The notes: generated by a model from the letters alone, not told the origin. A stretch of 64,000 bases of DNA from Subtercola boreus (GCF_003399625.1 NZ_NBXA01000014.1:1-64000); one strand, 5' to 3'. Numbered from the stretch's first letter, positions 1 through 7,206 are shown. Numbers and translations are program-made.

Positions 1-176
1 CGGTCCGCGCCAGGGGACATTTCCCCAATGAGCAAGCCGCACTGAAATGTGTCTACCTGGCCGTGATGAGCCTGGATCCGACCGGCCAAGGGCGGGCCCG
101 CTGGACCCAACGATGGAAGGCCGCGCTCAACGCGTTCGACATCACTTTCAACGGCCGACTCACCGTCGGACGCTAA
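1..176 (+). CDS. IS256-family transposase, C-terminal end (cut by window edge)
   Basis: The frame starting at base 3 is open from the edge to TAA at 174-176 and gives 57 residues. They begin VRARGHFPNEQAALK and continue through an SLDPTG/ARWTQRWKAALNAFDITF stretch, which I recognise as the conserved C-terminus of IS256-family (mutator-type) DDE transposases. These enzymes cut and join the ends of their own insertion sequence. The catalytic residues lie upstream of the window and cannot be checked, so activity is unknown. An inverted-repeat-like end follows 15 nt after the stop. Confidence 0.85.
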   Translation, partial: VRARGHFPNEQAALKCVYLAVMSLDPTGQGRARWTQRWKAALNAFDITFNGRLTVGR

Positions 177-216
177 CCCACAACAACACTAGTTACACCG
201 AATTCTTGACAGACCC
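1..216 (+). mobile_element. right end of an IS256-family insertion sequence
   Basis: The element comprises the transposase 3' end and a terminal-repeat-like sequence at 191-216 that begins AGTTACACCG and ends TTGACAGACCC. In reverse it reads GGGTCTGTCAAGAATTCGGT, resembling the ends of actinobacterial IS256-type elements. Base 216 is my estimate of the junction, because the leftward gene on the other strand reads normally up to that base and then takes its last seven codons and stop from the IS end. The left end and any target-site duplication lie outside the window. Confidence 0.75.
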
Positions 217-795
217 GAGCCGGGCCGAGTTCCGCCAAGTATCGGTGATGACCGCTTGGTTCTTTCGGACACCGTTGCTCAGAATCGAGTCACGGAGCAA
301 CGAGCAAAGCTCTTCAACGTCGGTTCTCACGATGTCGGTGACGTGGGTCTCCGACGAAGAGACTAGTGATTCTTCTGGTGATTCATACTGGTGGTTCTCT
401 TCTGCCCCGTCACCTTGTCGGGTAGGCGAGGACAGGTTGTCGGGTAGGCCGGACAGGTTGCCTTGTAGGCGTTCTGCCTTGTGGGCAGTTTGACTGGTAG
501 GCGTTTTGTCGGGTAGGTCGACGGTGAGAACATCCACCTGCAGCTCGTAACGGTCACTCGTCCGCCAGCCCTGCGCTCCGTGACGGTGTACCCGAACAAG
601 CAGCTTCGCAGCCTCGAGGTACTTCAGTGCCCGCTCGATAGTCTTCACCGAGCGACCAGTCATCGCTGCCAGTTTCTCCTGCCCCGGATAGCAGGAGTTC
701 GCCTCGTCGGCCATGTCGGCCAAGGCAACGAGAATCCCCTTGGCCGACCCTGTCAGAGGGAGGTCGTAAGCCCACTTAGTTGCTGTGTAGCTCAC
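193..795 (-). CDS. phage-type helix-turn-helix replication-initiator-like protein, 3' end truncated by an IS
   Basis: The encoded protein has 200 residues from a GTG start that overlaps the preceding stop as GTGA (792-795). The N-terminal ~90 residues (SYTATKWAYDLPLTG, YPGQEKLAAMTGRSVKTIERALKYLEAAKLLV) form a winged helix-turn-helix of the HTH_36 type found in phage and plasmid replication initiators. Residues ~95-130 are a low-complexity linker encoded by a DNA repeat array. The C-terminus is artificial: the last seven codons (GSVKNSV) and the stop come from the IS terminal repeat, so the original C-terminal domain is lost from this copy. It is the last gene of the nine-gene leftward cluster. 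Replication function is inferred from the HTH type and position. Confidence 0.7.
   Translation of the reverse strand: MSYTATKWAYDLPLTGSAKGILVALADMADEANSCYPGQEKLAAMTGRSVKTIERALKYLEAAKLLVRVHRHGAQGWRTSDRYELQVDVLTVDLPDKTPTSQTAHKAERLQGNLSGLPDNLSSPTRQGDGAEENHQYESPEESLVSSSETHVTDIVRTDVEELCSLLRDSILSNGVRKNQAVITDTWRNSARLGSVKNSV
415..518. repeat. six degenerate iteron-like direct repeats inside the initiator-like gene
   Basis: Copies of a 13-mer close to TTGTCGGGTAGGC lie at 415-427, 437-449, 458-470, 474-486, 490-502 and 506-518. Copies 1 and 2 are identical and copy 6 differs by one base; copies 3-5 diverge in the middle but keep GT(a/g)GGC. Start-to-start spacings are 22, 21, 16, 16 and 16 nt. The array lies just after the HTH-coding part of the gene, the same arrangement as the iterons inside phage lambda gene O. 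It may be the element's replication origin. It could also be a simple coding repeat; the protein only loosely repeats LPD/LQGN/SGLPDN. Confidence 0.55.
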
Positions 796-1124
796 CGCGC
801 AGATGCTTCCAGCAACGACGGTGCGGTCATCTCTGCGGCGATGATCTGGCCGATCGCGACGAGGCTCGGAGCGATCCCTTCAGGCGATACGTCACCGTCT
901 ATGAGGTGTTGGGCCATTTGGATAATGCTGCGGACCTGGCGGCCCAGCAGCGGGCTCGTAAGGCCGAGGTTCGCCAGCCTCTGGTAGTCGTACTCCGGTA
1001 CGGCGGACCCGGCGAGGATCGACTCAATGCTCGGCCGATTCACCGGCTCTGTCGCGGCCAGCAGCTCGGCGATAACGACATCGAGGGGCGGGTTCGGGTT
1101 GATGGTGATCTGCACGGCGTTCAC
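792..1124 (-). CDS. hypothetical phage-element protein, 110 aa
   Basis: It starts at GTG 1124 (VNAVQITINPNPPLDVVIAELL), which overlaps the preceding stop as GTGA. I recognise no domain. The sequence is mildly acidic and mostly helical, with short proline turns (NPNPPLD, PSIESILAG), and has no signal peptide or membrane segment. The open frame extends upstream to 1595, but that part is out of character and overlaps two better-supported genes, so I reject the longer start. Its place between the Zn-ribbon protein block and the initiator-like gene suggests an accessory replication or early phage function; this is inference from position only. Confidence 0.6.
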   Translation of the reverse strand: MNAVQITINPNPPLDVVIAELLAATEPVNRPSIESILAGSAVPEYDYQRLANLGLTSPLLGRQVRSIIQMAQHLIDGDVSPEGIAPSLVAIGQIIAAEMTAPSLLEASAR

Positions 1125-1429
1125 TCGCTTTCTCGACGGAACGCTGCGCCGCCGTCGCGCTTCTGTTTCAGGTGGGCGACGACCTTCTGCAGGTCGCTGC
1201 TGTTGATGGAGGCTGACGCCTCGGCGTAGTTCCGGCGAGCGCTTTTCATCCAGTCGGGCGGCATCGACATTGAGAACTTGTCTGCACCGCCAGCGACGAG
1301 ACGCTGCATGTCGAACTCGGCGCGGTACTCCGCCTCGGTGACGCCGCAGAGGAACGACATGGCGTCCATTGAAATCACCGCTCCGAGGGCATCGGACTGG
1401 ATCAAGAGCGGCTTGTCCTGGGCGGTCAT
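1121..1429 (-). CDS. hypothetical phage-element protein, 102 aa
   Basis: The chosen start is ATG 1429 (MTAQDKPLLIQSDALGAV), which overlaps the stop of the preceding gene as ATGA. A longer frame reaches 1582, but its extra N-terminus is Arg/Pro-rich and shadows the Zn-ribbon gene. The product is soluble. Its C-terminal half (DWMKSARRNYAEASASINSSDLQKVVAHLKQKRDGG) is a basic amphipathic helix-rich stretch. No family is recognised. It is translationally coupled on both sides within the leftward early operon. Confidence 0.6.
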   Translation of the reverse strand: MTAQDKPLLIQSDALGAVISMDAMSFLCGVTEAEYRAEFDMQRLVAGGADKFSMSMPPDWMKSARRNYAEASASINSSDLQKVVAHLKQKRDGGAAFRRESE

Positions 1430-1644
1430 ACCTTGATCCGTCCCAGAATTCGACCAAACGCGTCGGCGCCGAGGTAGTCGGTGGTAGCCAGGTTGATCTC
1501 GGCTTCCGCGTTCTCTTCCGCCGTCTGGCAGGCCGGGCAGATGATCGCGACGGGGACGCCTTGACGGACATCGACATTCCAATTGCCGCGGTCACGGCCG
1601 GTTCGGCCGCAGCGTGAACAGGTGAGCCTGACGACCTTTTTCAT
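1426..1644 (-). CDS. small zinc-ribbon-like protein, 72 aa
   Basis: The protein begins MKKVVRLTCSRCGRTGRDRG and has a second Cys pair in IICPACQTAEEN. The two CxxC motifs near residues 9-12 and 36-39 suggest one zinc-ribbon knuckle pair, as in many small phage nucleic-acid-binding or adaptor proteins. It starts at ATG 1644 with an AGGAG-like site upstream on the coding strand and overlaps both neighbours by 4 nt. The zinc site is visible; nucleic-acid binding is inference. Confidence 0.65.
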   Translation of the reverse strand: MKKVVRLTCSRCGRTGRDRGNWNVDVRQGVPVAIICPACQTAEENAEAEINLATTDYLGADAFGRILGRIKV

Positions 1645-2192
1645 GAGATGCTCCTGAGGTTTGTCTTTCGGTCCCGCTCGATGGCTAGCTCGTCGACTGA
1701 CACGGCGGGCAAGAGTTCTTCTGGTGTCGGCATGGCGGTCAGGAACGCCTGCGCGGCGCCCGTTGTCAGGCCTGCCGCGAGCAACTGCGTCTGAACGTCG
1801 ACCGATGACTTCTCGATCGTCGCCAGTGCGGTCTTCAGGTGTGCGTCAATGCGTGCCCGAGCGAGAGTGCGCAGCTCACCACGGCGGTGAGGATCGAGGC
1901 TTTCGCCGCGTCCCCGCCAGCCGAGCGTGAGCGAGGGCAGGAGGTTATCTGGGACACCCTCGGCGCCGAGCTCCTCACGGATCTTCGTGTTCGCAGCATC
2001 CAGGGCGATCTTTGCCTTGGCGATCGCCGCCTGCCACCGAACATCCTCAGCCGCGAACACCCGGGACAGCTGTTCCTCGGTTTCCGCCGTGAGCTCTGCA
2101 GCACGCTGCCGTGCTTGGTTTTTCGCCACGGTCGCCCGCTTGCGGGTCAGGCCGGCGAGGTCGCTACGCTCGGTTCGCGTCATCTCGGTCAT
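1641..2192 (-). CDS. hypothetical coiled-coil phage-element protein, 183 aa
   Basis: A long Ala/Glu/Arg-rich helix occupies residues ~5-75 (TRKRATVAKNQARQRAAELTAETEEQLSRVFAAED), predicting a coiled coil. A second helical region covers ~110-145. There is no signal peptide, membrane segment or cysteine motif. The start at ATG 2192 overlaps the upstream stop as ATGA. I do not recognise the family. Comparable coiled-coil proteins in phage early operons are often single-strand-annealing or scaffolding partners, but nothing here supports choosing one. Confidence 0.6.
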   Translation of the reverse strand: MTEMTRTERSDLAGLTRKRATVAKNQARQRAAELTAETEEQLSRVFAAEDVRWQAAIAKAKIALDAANTKIREELGAEGVPDNLLPSLTLGWRGRGESLDPHRRGELRTLARARIDAHLKTALATIEKSSVDVQTQLLAAGLTTGAAQAFLTAMPTPEELLPAVSVDELAIERDRKTNLRSIS

Positions 2193-3244
2193 GCCGACAC
2201 CGTCTTCGGGTTTTCGGCGTTGAGTTCGTCGGCGAGGTCTGCCGCTCGGACCAGAGCGGCTGCGAACTCCCGGGCAGTGCGGCTGTCGGTCTCACCCTCA
2301 CTGCTGGCGTCGACGTACACGATCCACGGGTTGCTGGTGTATACCCGTTCCACCTCGACCGACGCGTGCCCGTTCCCGTAGATCAGGATCTTCACGTCTC
2401 GGTTGTTCGGGTCGTCAGGGTCACCGTGATCGTCGGCGAGAGTGGTGTTCCATCCAGGGCGCTCCGACGGAAGCTCCTTCTGGCCCAACTCGTGTCGGCA
2501 ATTGAAGATGATCTCCATGACCTCGTCGTACGTCAGCTCGAGGCGCGTTTTGCCTGCCGCCGCCGCTGCCTCGTCGAGAGCGATGTAGTCACCGGCGTAG
2601 AGCGGGATTTCCTCGTTGTCACGGAAGTGACGAAGCGGCCACTGGGCGGGGCCCTGCGGACGCGATTCATCCCTTTCGATGGCGTGGTAGTCGCCAGCCG
2701 CCGCGAGCAGAGCCGACGAGAGCGCGCAGGTCTCCGCATACGAGGTCAGGGATGTCTCCACCCGGTTTCCACCCACCCACAGATCGACCACTAGTGGGCC
2801 GGGCACGACCATGTCATCTTCGATGTTCAGCAGGTCTTGTCGCCGAACGACGGCAGACCCGATCTCCTTGCCGTCGACGATGGCGGCGTGTTCGGCTGCC
2901 GTGAAGTCCACAACCGGGTCGCCGTTCATTGTGTTCGACTCGTACACGGGGGACGCGACGTTCCAGGACGGCGTTGCGAACGGCCACATCGGGCCGGTTC
3001 CCGCCTTCCAGTCCGCGTACAACTCACCCGCCCACTCGGGCGACATGGGTGCGAGTTGCAAAGTTGTTGCTCTGCCGGTGTCGATGAGTCGGCGAACGAG
3101 CTCGACCCATTTGTCGGAGCCGCGCTCGATTGGTTCCGCGAGCCGGGCGTGCTCGGCGTCATGCGCGGCGACGACTTGCGCCAGCTGCTCCTTGGCCGAG
3201 GTGAGGTACTGCTGTTCGGTGCGGGTTTCGGCTATCGTAGTCAT
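2189..3244 (-). CDS. hypothetical phage-element protein, 351 aa
   Basis: This is the largest protein of the early cluster (MTTIAETRTEQQYLTSAKEQL...). It has a helical N-terminus of ~60 residues, a Trp/Pro-rich middle (GTGPMWPFATPSWNV), an acidic segment near residues 265-280 (ADDHGDPDDPNNRD) and a helical C-terminus (FAAALVRAADLADELNAE). No catalytic motif I know is visible and it has no membrane segment. It overlaps both neighbours by 4 nt, so it is translated from the same mRNA as the excisionase-like and antirepressor genes. Function is unknown. Confidence 0.6.
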   Translation of the reverse strand: MTTIAETRTEQQYLTSAKEQLAQVVAAHDAEHARLAEPIERGSDKWVELVRRLIDTGRATTLQLAPMSPEWAGELYADWKAGTGPMWPFATPSWNVASPVYESNTMNGDPVVDFTAAEHAAIVDGKEIGSAVVRRQDLLNIEDDMVVPGPLVVDLWVGGNRVETSLTSYAETCALSSALLAAAGDYHAIERDESRPQGPAQWPLRHFRDNEEIPLYAGDYIALDEAAAAAGKTRLELTYDEVMEIIFNCRHELGQKELPSERPGWNTTLADDHGDPDDPNNRDVKILIYGNGHASVEVERVYTSNPWIVYVDASSEGETDSRTAREFAAALVRAADLADELNAENPKTVSA

Positions 3245-3450
3245 ATCGATTCTTTTCCTTTGCTAGGTGGGGATTGCGGCCCGGTGGTCTGAAGCACCGG
3301 GCTTTCTTCATTCCGGACGCAGCTGCGTCGGAGAAGTTCTGCGTGCACGGCAGCCAACCCGAAGGCGACCACCGCGATGACGACGACGAGCGTCGTGGGG
3401 ACGGTGAAGCCAGCGACCACCACGGCGGTGATCGCGAGCAGCCAGTTCAT
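3241..3450 (-). CDS. small membrane protein, 69 aa
   Basis: Residues ~3-40 (WLLAITAVVVAGFTVPTTLVVVIAVVAFGLAAV) form a hydrophobic hairpin of two closely spaced transmembrane helices, followed by a short polar tail. Such small inner-membrane proteins are common in phage early regions. The start at ATG 3450 overlaps the excisionase-like gene's stop by 4 nt. No family is recognised. Confidence 0.6.
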   Translation of the reverse strand: MNWLLAITAVVVAGFTVPTTLVVVIAVVAFGLAAVHAELLRRSCVRNEESPVLQTTGPQSPPSKGKESI

Positions 3451-3653
3451 CGACCAGTGCGTGCGTCGATGAACTCCTGAAGGTGATCAGCCCGTACTCG
3501 GAACCGGGATCGTCCGTCCCGGCCGATGTCGACTGTTCGAATCGCGCCGTCGTGGATCAGCCTGTAGACGGTGTCGACGCTTGTCCCGAGATGATCAGCG
3601 ACGCTCGGGATGGTGTGCAGACGGACGGCCTCCGCAACACTCGCGGCGGTCAT
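3447..3653 (-). CDS. excisionase/AlpA-type small HTH DNA-binding protein, 68 aa
   Basis: The sequence IPSVADHLGTSVDTVYRLIHDGAIRTVDIGRDGRSRFRVRADHLQEFI is a complete winged HTH of the MerR-like excisionase family (HTH_17). A recognition helix (SVDTVYRLI) is followed by a beta-wing with basic residues and a conserved final helix. Such proteins act as directionality factors for tyrosine integrases or as regulators. The integrase lies 2 kb away and is transcribed in the other direction, so expression of this leftward operon would favour excision. Whether it is excisionase or regulator cannot be decided from sequence. Confidence 0.75.
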   Translation of the reverse strand: MTAASVAEAVRLHTIPSVADHLGTSVDTVYRLIHDGAIRTVDIGRDGRSRFRVRADHLQEFIDARTGR

Positions 3654-4435
3654 GAGCGCACCAGACCCATTGCGTCGAAAACCTGATCGAAGAGGGCGAG
3701 ATCTTGGCGGGTGTATCCGTTCACCTCGGTGACGACGCCGTTGATGGTACGCGGCACCTTGAGAGGCTCGCGGCCGTGCTTCGCGACGTATGCGCCCTTC
3801 AGGCGCTTGCCGAACTGGCTCCGCACTCGAGAACGTTCGACGCCCCCGATGCCGGTGTCTCGAAGATACGACTCGACATCCTGCGGGATTGTCGCAGTGT
3901 CGAGTTCCGGTTCGATGCCGAGGGCCTGGCCGATGACGAACCGGCCCTGCACCTCGAGGTAGGCGTCATCGACGATTCCCTTCAACGCGGCGAGCACGCC
4001 GGCCTGGGCCTGAGCCCGTCGTGCGAGGACATCGAGTTGGTCGATGGTGGCGTTCGGGTTGATAGCGCCGCCCTGGCTGAAGTAGGCCTCGATGACGTCG
4101 GCCACTTCGGATTGGTACGCGATCAGGAGGGGTCGACGCTGTTCGGACACGCGACTTTCGTCGATCGTCGCGAGGAGCATCAGCGCGGTACGGACGTCGA
4201 CGATGGTGTGCTCGCGACGCTGGCCATCTCCGGGGACCTGCATCACCGTGGTGGTGACGGAGGCCCACGACTTGTTCATCAGCTTGCGGTGCTGGGGCTG
4301 GTACGCAATGCCGAGTGATTCGATGAACGGCTTCAGCAACACGTTTGGCTTGCCGTCGATGTGGACAGCGAGGATGTCTGATCCGTGGAATGGGATCGTC
4401 GCGACTTCAGCCGTGGGTTGGGTAATCTGGGGCAC
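3650..4435 (-). CDS. phage antirepressor N-terminal-domain protein, 261 aa
   Basis: Residues ~10-120 (TIPFHGSDILAVHIDGKPNVLLKPFIESLGIAYQPQHRKLMNKSWASV...IVDVRTALMLLATIDESRVSE, then LLIAYQSEVADVIEAYF) match the P22_AR_N antirepressor domain. Proteins of this kind bind and block prophage repressors and so promote induction. The C-terminal half has a helical linker and a region resembling phage regulatory C-domains (FGKRLKGAYVAKHGREPLKVPRTINGVVTEVNGYTRQD). It is the first gene of the leftward operon, directly facing the XRE-type repressor across the control region, as expected for a repressor/antirepressor pair. Confidence 0.75.
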   Translation of the reverse strand: MPQITQPTAEVATIPFHGSDILAVHIDGKPNVLLKPFIESLGIAYQPQHRKLMNKSWASVTTTVMQVPGDGQRREHTIVDVRTALMLLATIDESRVSEQRRPLLIAYQSEVADVIEAYFSQGGAINPNATIDQLDVLARRAQAQAGVLAALKGIVDDAYLEVQGRFVIGQALGIEPELDTATIPQDVESYLRDTGIGGVERSRVRSQFGKRLKGAYVAKHGREPLKVPRTINGVVTEVNGYTRQDLALFDQVFDAMGLVRS

Positions 4436-4439
4436 GATC

Positions 4440-4623
4440 GTTTCCTTGACTTAGCGGTTGGGTTTCGGTCTGACTTCCGATCCGGCTCACGGTGTTACAG
4501 CACCTGCCGGATCGGGAGTTTTCATATTGCAAACTTTGAGATCTGATTCTTTCGATATGAGAATCCCTGCAATGAATCTACCCGATTCTCAATTTGCGCG
4601 CAAGCCTCCTGTATATTTGCAAT
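4440..4623. promoter_or_regulatory. divergent control region (probable lysogeny switch) with inverted operator-like repeats
   Basis: This AT-rich stretch separates the leftward operon from the rightward repressor gene. CATATTGCAAA (4523-4533) and TTTGCAATATG (4616-4626) are exact inverted copies 82 nt apart; the second overlaps the repressor's start codon. Inside lies another exact inverted pair, TGAGAATC (near 4558-4566) and GATTCTCA (near 4584-4592). These are good candidates for operators of the XRE repressor, with autoregulation through the copy at its own start. No promoter hexamers are clear enough to assign. Confidence 0.6.
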
Positions 4624-5643
4624 ATGGCAATCGAATATTCGAGGACTCCCATCGGCACGCGGCTGGCGTTTTACCGAAAAATGGCGGGTTTCCGGACCCC
4701 TCAGGCATTAGCGGACGCAATTCCAAGCTCCGCCATCACCCGGTCCACGGTCGTCAATATCGAAGTTGGACGAAAAAAAGACCCCTCCTACTCCGAGGTG
4801 ATGCTCATCGCAAGCGCTCTGGACATTTCGCCGCTTGCATTGATGGTGGATTTTGAGAACCCGTGGAGTCCAATCGATGTTGAGGGCATGGCTCGTCCTT
4901 ATGGAGGAGTGACGTCGGTCGAGTATGTCTCGATGGTTCAGGTCTTGCAGTCCGAGTACTTTCGTAACCCTCCTGATACCTTTTGGGGTCTCGGGAGGCT
5001 TATGGATTCCTTGCACGGCGCAGAGGCGGCCGAGGCGGATGTCGCTGCAGTGGCTGAATCTGTAGCAAGGGGCGATAAGTGGGAAAAGCACGGTACGCAC
5101 TGGCGGCTGGAGCTGGGTGAAAAATCAGTCAACATCGTTCTCAGTGATCTTGATGTTGATTCGCCCGAAAAGGCGGATCATGCCGCCGTTGAGATCGAGT
5201 ATCAGGATTTGCTTCAAACAATTGCATTCTTCGACAATGTTGTAGAGAAGAAGCCGCATCTGAATCTGCCAGATTCTGTTTGGAACCGTGTCAATCACAT
5301 TGGTGATGTTGTTGAGGAGTACTCGCGAGAAGTGCCAATCCCCAATGCGAATGTGAAGAGAAAACCCTGGGCGGGACCATCTCTTACGATGCCCCGTCTA
5401 AAGCATCAATCACATCTCAAGCTGCTATTTGATTTCGGCACTCCCGAAACGCGCCGAAGTGCGGTCGGAGCTTTTTCTGAACATCGGTCTGACTTTTACG
5501 ACATGAATCTCTATAACACTGAGGGTCTCTATTCCCTTGGACTCGTTGATGAGGAGGAAACTGTCGGAGCCGTGCCTGCGATCCCGTCGGACGTAACCGC
5601 GCCGGTATCGGGTGAGATTGGGGACGAGCCAGGGAATGGCTGA
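4624..5643 (+). CDS. XRE-family phage repressor-like protein, 339 aa
   Basis: Residues ~5-65 (RTPIGTRLAFYRKMAGFRTPQALADAIPSSAITRSTVVNIEVGRKKDPSYSEVMLIASALDISPLAL) are a Cro/C1-type HTH. The remaining ~270 residues match no peptidase or ligand-binding domain I know; they are acidic and helical in the middle and end with a Pro-rich tail. I chose ATG 4624 because the HTH begins immediately after it; an upstream ATG at 4594 adds only MRASLLYICN. Base composition is more AT-rich than neighbouring chromosomal genes, which fits transfer. It probably represses the leftward operon. The stop lies 8 nt inside the integrase start. Confidence 0.7.
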   Translation: MAIEYSRTPIGTRLAFYRKMAGFRTPQALADAIPSSAITRSTVVNIEVGRKKDPSYSEVMLIASALDISPLALMVDFENPWSPIDVEGMARPYGGVTSVEYVSMVQVLQSEYFRNPPDTFWGLGRLMDSLHGAEAAEADVAAVAESVARGDKWEKHGTHWRLELGEKSVNIVLSDLDVDSPEKADHAAVEIEYQDLLQTIAFFDNVVEKKPHLNLPDSVWNRVNHIGDVVEEYSREVPIPNANVKRKPWAGPSLTMPRLKHQSHLKLLFDFGTPETRRSAVGAFSEHRSDFYDMNLYNTEGLYSLGLVDEEETVGAVPAIPSDVTAPVSGEIGDEPGNG

Positions 5644-6820
5644 TGGGGTGAAGGGCGAGGGCTCGCTCTACGAGTACCGGAACGGGTACCGCGCGTACAT
5701 CACGGTGAAGGGGAAGAGGAAGTATTTCTACTTCCCTGGCGTGACGAAGAAGGTTGCGACCCAGAAGCTTCGGGCACTTCTGGGTCAGCGTGACGACGGC
5801 ACCTTGCCGCGTGGGAAGGACTACACGCTCGCCCAGTGGATGCGGCACTGGTTGTCGACCGCGAAGCTGAAGCCGGCAGTCCACACTAACTACCGGCACA
5901 ACGTCGAGCACTACATCGTGCCTCAGATCGGGCACCTAAAGCTCAGTGAGCTCGAACCGGAAGACCTCGAGCGGCTCTACGACGACATGCTGTCCGGCAA
6001 GCTGTCCAAGGCGCGGGTTCACGCCGGGGATACGAAGCCCACCAAGCGGCCGCTGACACCTCGCGCTGTGATCAACGTACATTCGAACATTCGGCGCTCG
6101 CTCACCGTGGCGATGCAGCGCGGCCACGTCGGCCGGAACGTCGCGCAGCTCGTTGAACCGCCTCAGGCGACCAAGGCAGACACTAGGGCGCTGAGCGTGG
6201 CCGACGCGAAGGCGGTTCTCGCGCAGGCGAAGACAGACCGTTACGCGGCGCGCTGGTATCTCGGCCTTATGTTCGGGCTGCGGCCCGCGGAAGTGCTCGG
6301 GCTCGGATGGGAGCACATCGACTTCACCAGGCGCGTCGTGAAGGTGCGGCGCCAGCTACAGCGGGTGCGGGGGAGTGGCCTGCAGATCATCTCGTCGGCT
6401 AAGACCGACTCTGGCTGGCGCGACATTCCCGTGCCCCCGTTCGTCATGGCCATGCTGGCGGAAACGCGGGAGCAGCAGATGGTCGACCGCATTGAGTTCG
6501 GGGATACCTACACAGAGTGGGCGTTCGATGATGTGCCAGCCGCGCTGGTGTTCACACAGCCGAACGGCAGGCCTCTCGACATCGGGGTCGACACCAGAGG
6601 CTGGAGGAAGCTTCTCGACGCGGCCGGACTTCCGCATGAACGTCGTTACATCGGACGGCACACCGCAGCGTCAATCATGATCGACATGGGGGAGGAGATC
6701 TCCGTCGTCTCGAGCATCCTCGGTCACTCAAAAACGTCGTTCACCTATGACACGTACGTGCACCCGATGGAGGACACCAAGCGGGCTACGAGCGACCGTC
6801 TCGGAGCCTTCTACGGTTAG
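5636..6820 (+). CDS. tyrosine-family site-specific integrase, 394 aa
   Basis: The protein has an N-terminal arm-binding region (GSLYEYRNGYRAYITVKGKRKYFYFPG), a SAM-like core-binding domain at ~60-170 (TLAQWMRHWLSTAKLKPAVHTNYRHNVEHYI) and a catalytic domain. Catalytic residues seen are R216 (GLRPAEVLGL), K256, R341 (YIGRHTAAS), H364 (ILGHS) and nucleophile Y374 (YDTYVHP). The usual first His of the HxxR box is Tyr338. It starts at ATG 5636, overlapping the repressor gene by 8 nt. Integrases of this type recombine at tRNA 3' ends, and the tRNA-Gly 1.2 kb downstream is correctly oriented for that. Confidence 0.92.
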   Translation: MADGVKGEGSLYEYRNGYRAYITVKGKRKYFYFPGVTKKVATQKLRALLGQRDDGTLPRGKDYTLAQWMRHWLSTAKLKPAVHTNYRHNVEHYIVPQIGHLKLSELEPEDLERLYDDMLSGKLSKARVHAGDTKPTKRPLTPRAVINVHSNIRRSLTVAMQRGHVGRNVAQLVEPPQATKADTRALSVADAKAVLAQAKTDRYAARWYLGLMFGLRPAEVLGLGWEHIDFTRRVVKVRRQLQRVRGSGLQIISSAKTDSGWRDIPVPPFVMAMLAETREQQMVDRIEFGDTYTEWAFDDVPAALVFTQPNGRPLDIGVDTRGWRKLLDAAGLPHERRYIGRHTAASIMIDMGEEISVVSSILGHSKTSFTYDTYVHPMEDTKRATSDRLGAFYG

Positions 6821-6953
6821 AAGGACCGTTTCTTCGAAGGCGAGCGATGCCTAGTCGCCCCTCTGTCAAGTTACGTCTTTGCGGCGTAGCGTAGGTCCTG
6901 TTGTCGGTGGTCCCTAATATTGTTTCTTCAAGAAGCCCCACCCGGGCGAATGC

Positions 6954-6973
6954 CAAACACGTTGAGGTGTTTG
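6954..6973. promoter_or_regulatory. inverted repeat upstream of the two-gene cargo unit
   Basis: CAAACAC (6954-6960) and GTGTTTG (6967-6973) are exact inverted copies with a 6-nt spacer, ending 38 nt before the ATG at 7012. The position suits an operator for autoregulation or a small hairpin in the mRNA leader. An AGGAGG ribosome-binding site follows near 7001. Confidence 0.4.
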
Positions 6974-7011
6974 TGCGAGGATGACGAAACGAACCAAGCA
7001 GGAGGTTTGAA

Positions 7012-7206
7012 ATGGTCCCCACGATTCAATTCTGGTCGCTGGACGACATCACCGAGCGTCGCGCTGCCCTGCTGCAGGAAGCACGTGCATCCATAGAGGA
7101 GCTCCGATCCAGAAATGCCGCTTTCATTCTGGAACCGGAAAAACAGGCCATCCTCCGAGAGCTCGACGATCTCGACTATCTCGCCGCGGGCGTACGATCC
7201 AGTTAA
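7012..7206 (+). CDS. small helical protein, 64 aa, first gene of an unknown two-gene unit
   Basis: MVPTIQFWSLDDITERRAALLQEARASIEELRSRNAAFILEPEKQAILRELDDLDYLAAGVRSS is short, acidic and almost entirely helical. An excellent AGGAGG site lies 6 nt before ATG 7012. I recall similar 60-residue proteins ending in a LDDLDYL-like motif in other actinobacteria, paired with a longer downstream gene, but cannot name a family. The small-then-large arrangement, the upstream palindrome and the position between integrase and attachment site resemble an antitoxin gene; this is inference. Confidence 0.6.
   Translation: MVPTIQFWSLDDITERRAALLQEARASIEELRSRNAAFILEPEKQAILRELDDLDYLAAGVRSS

Noticed and set aside
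47-493. Rightward 148-codon frame across the IS end
   Set aside because: It runs out of frame through the transposase end, the terminal repeat and the initiator-like gene, and shows no motif.
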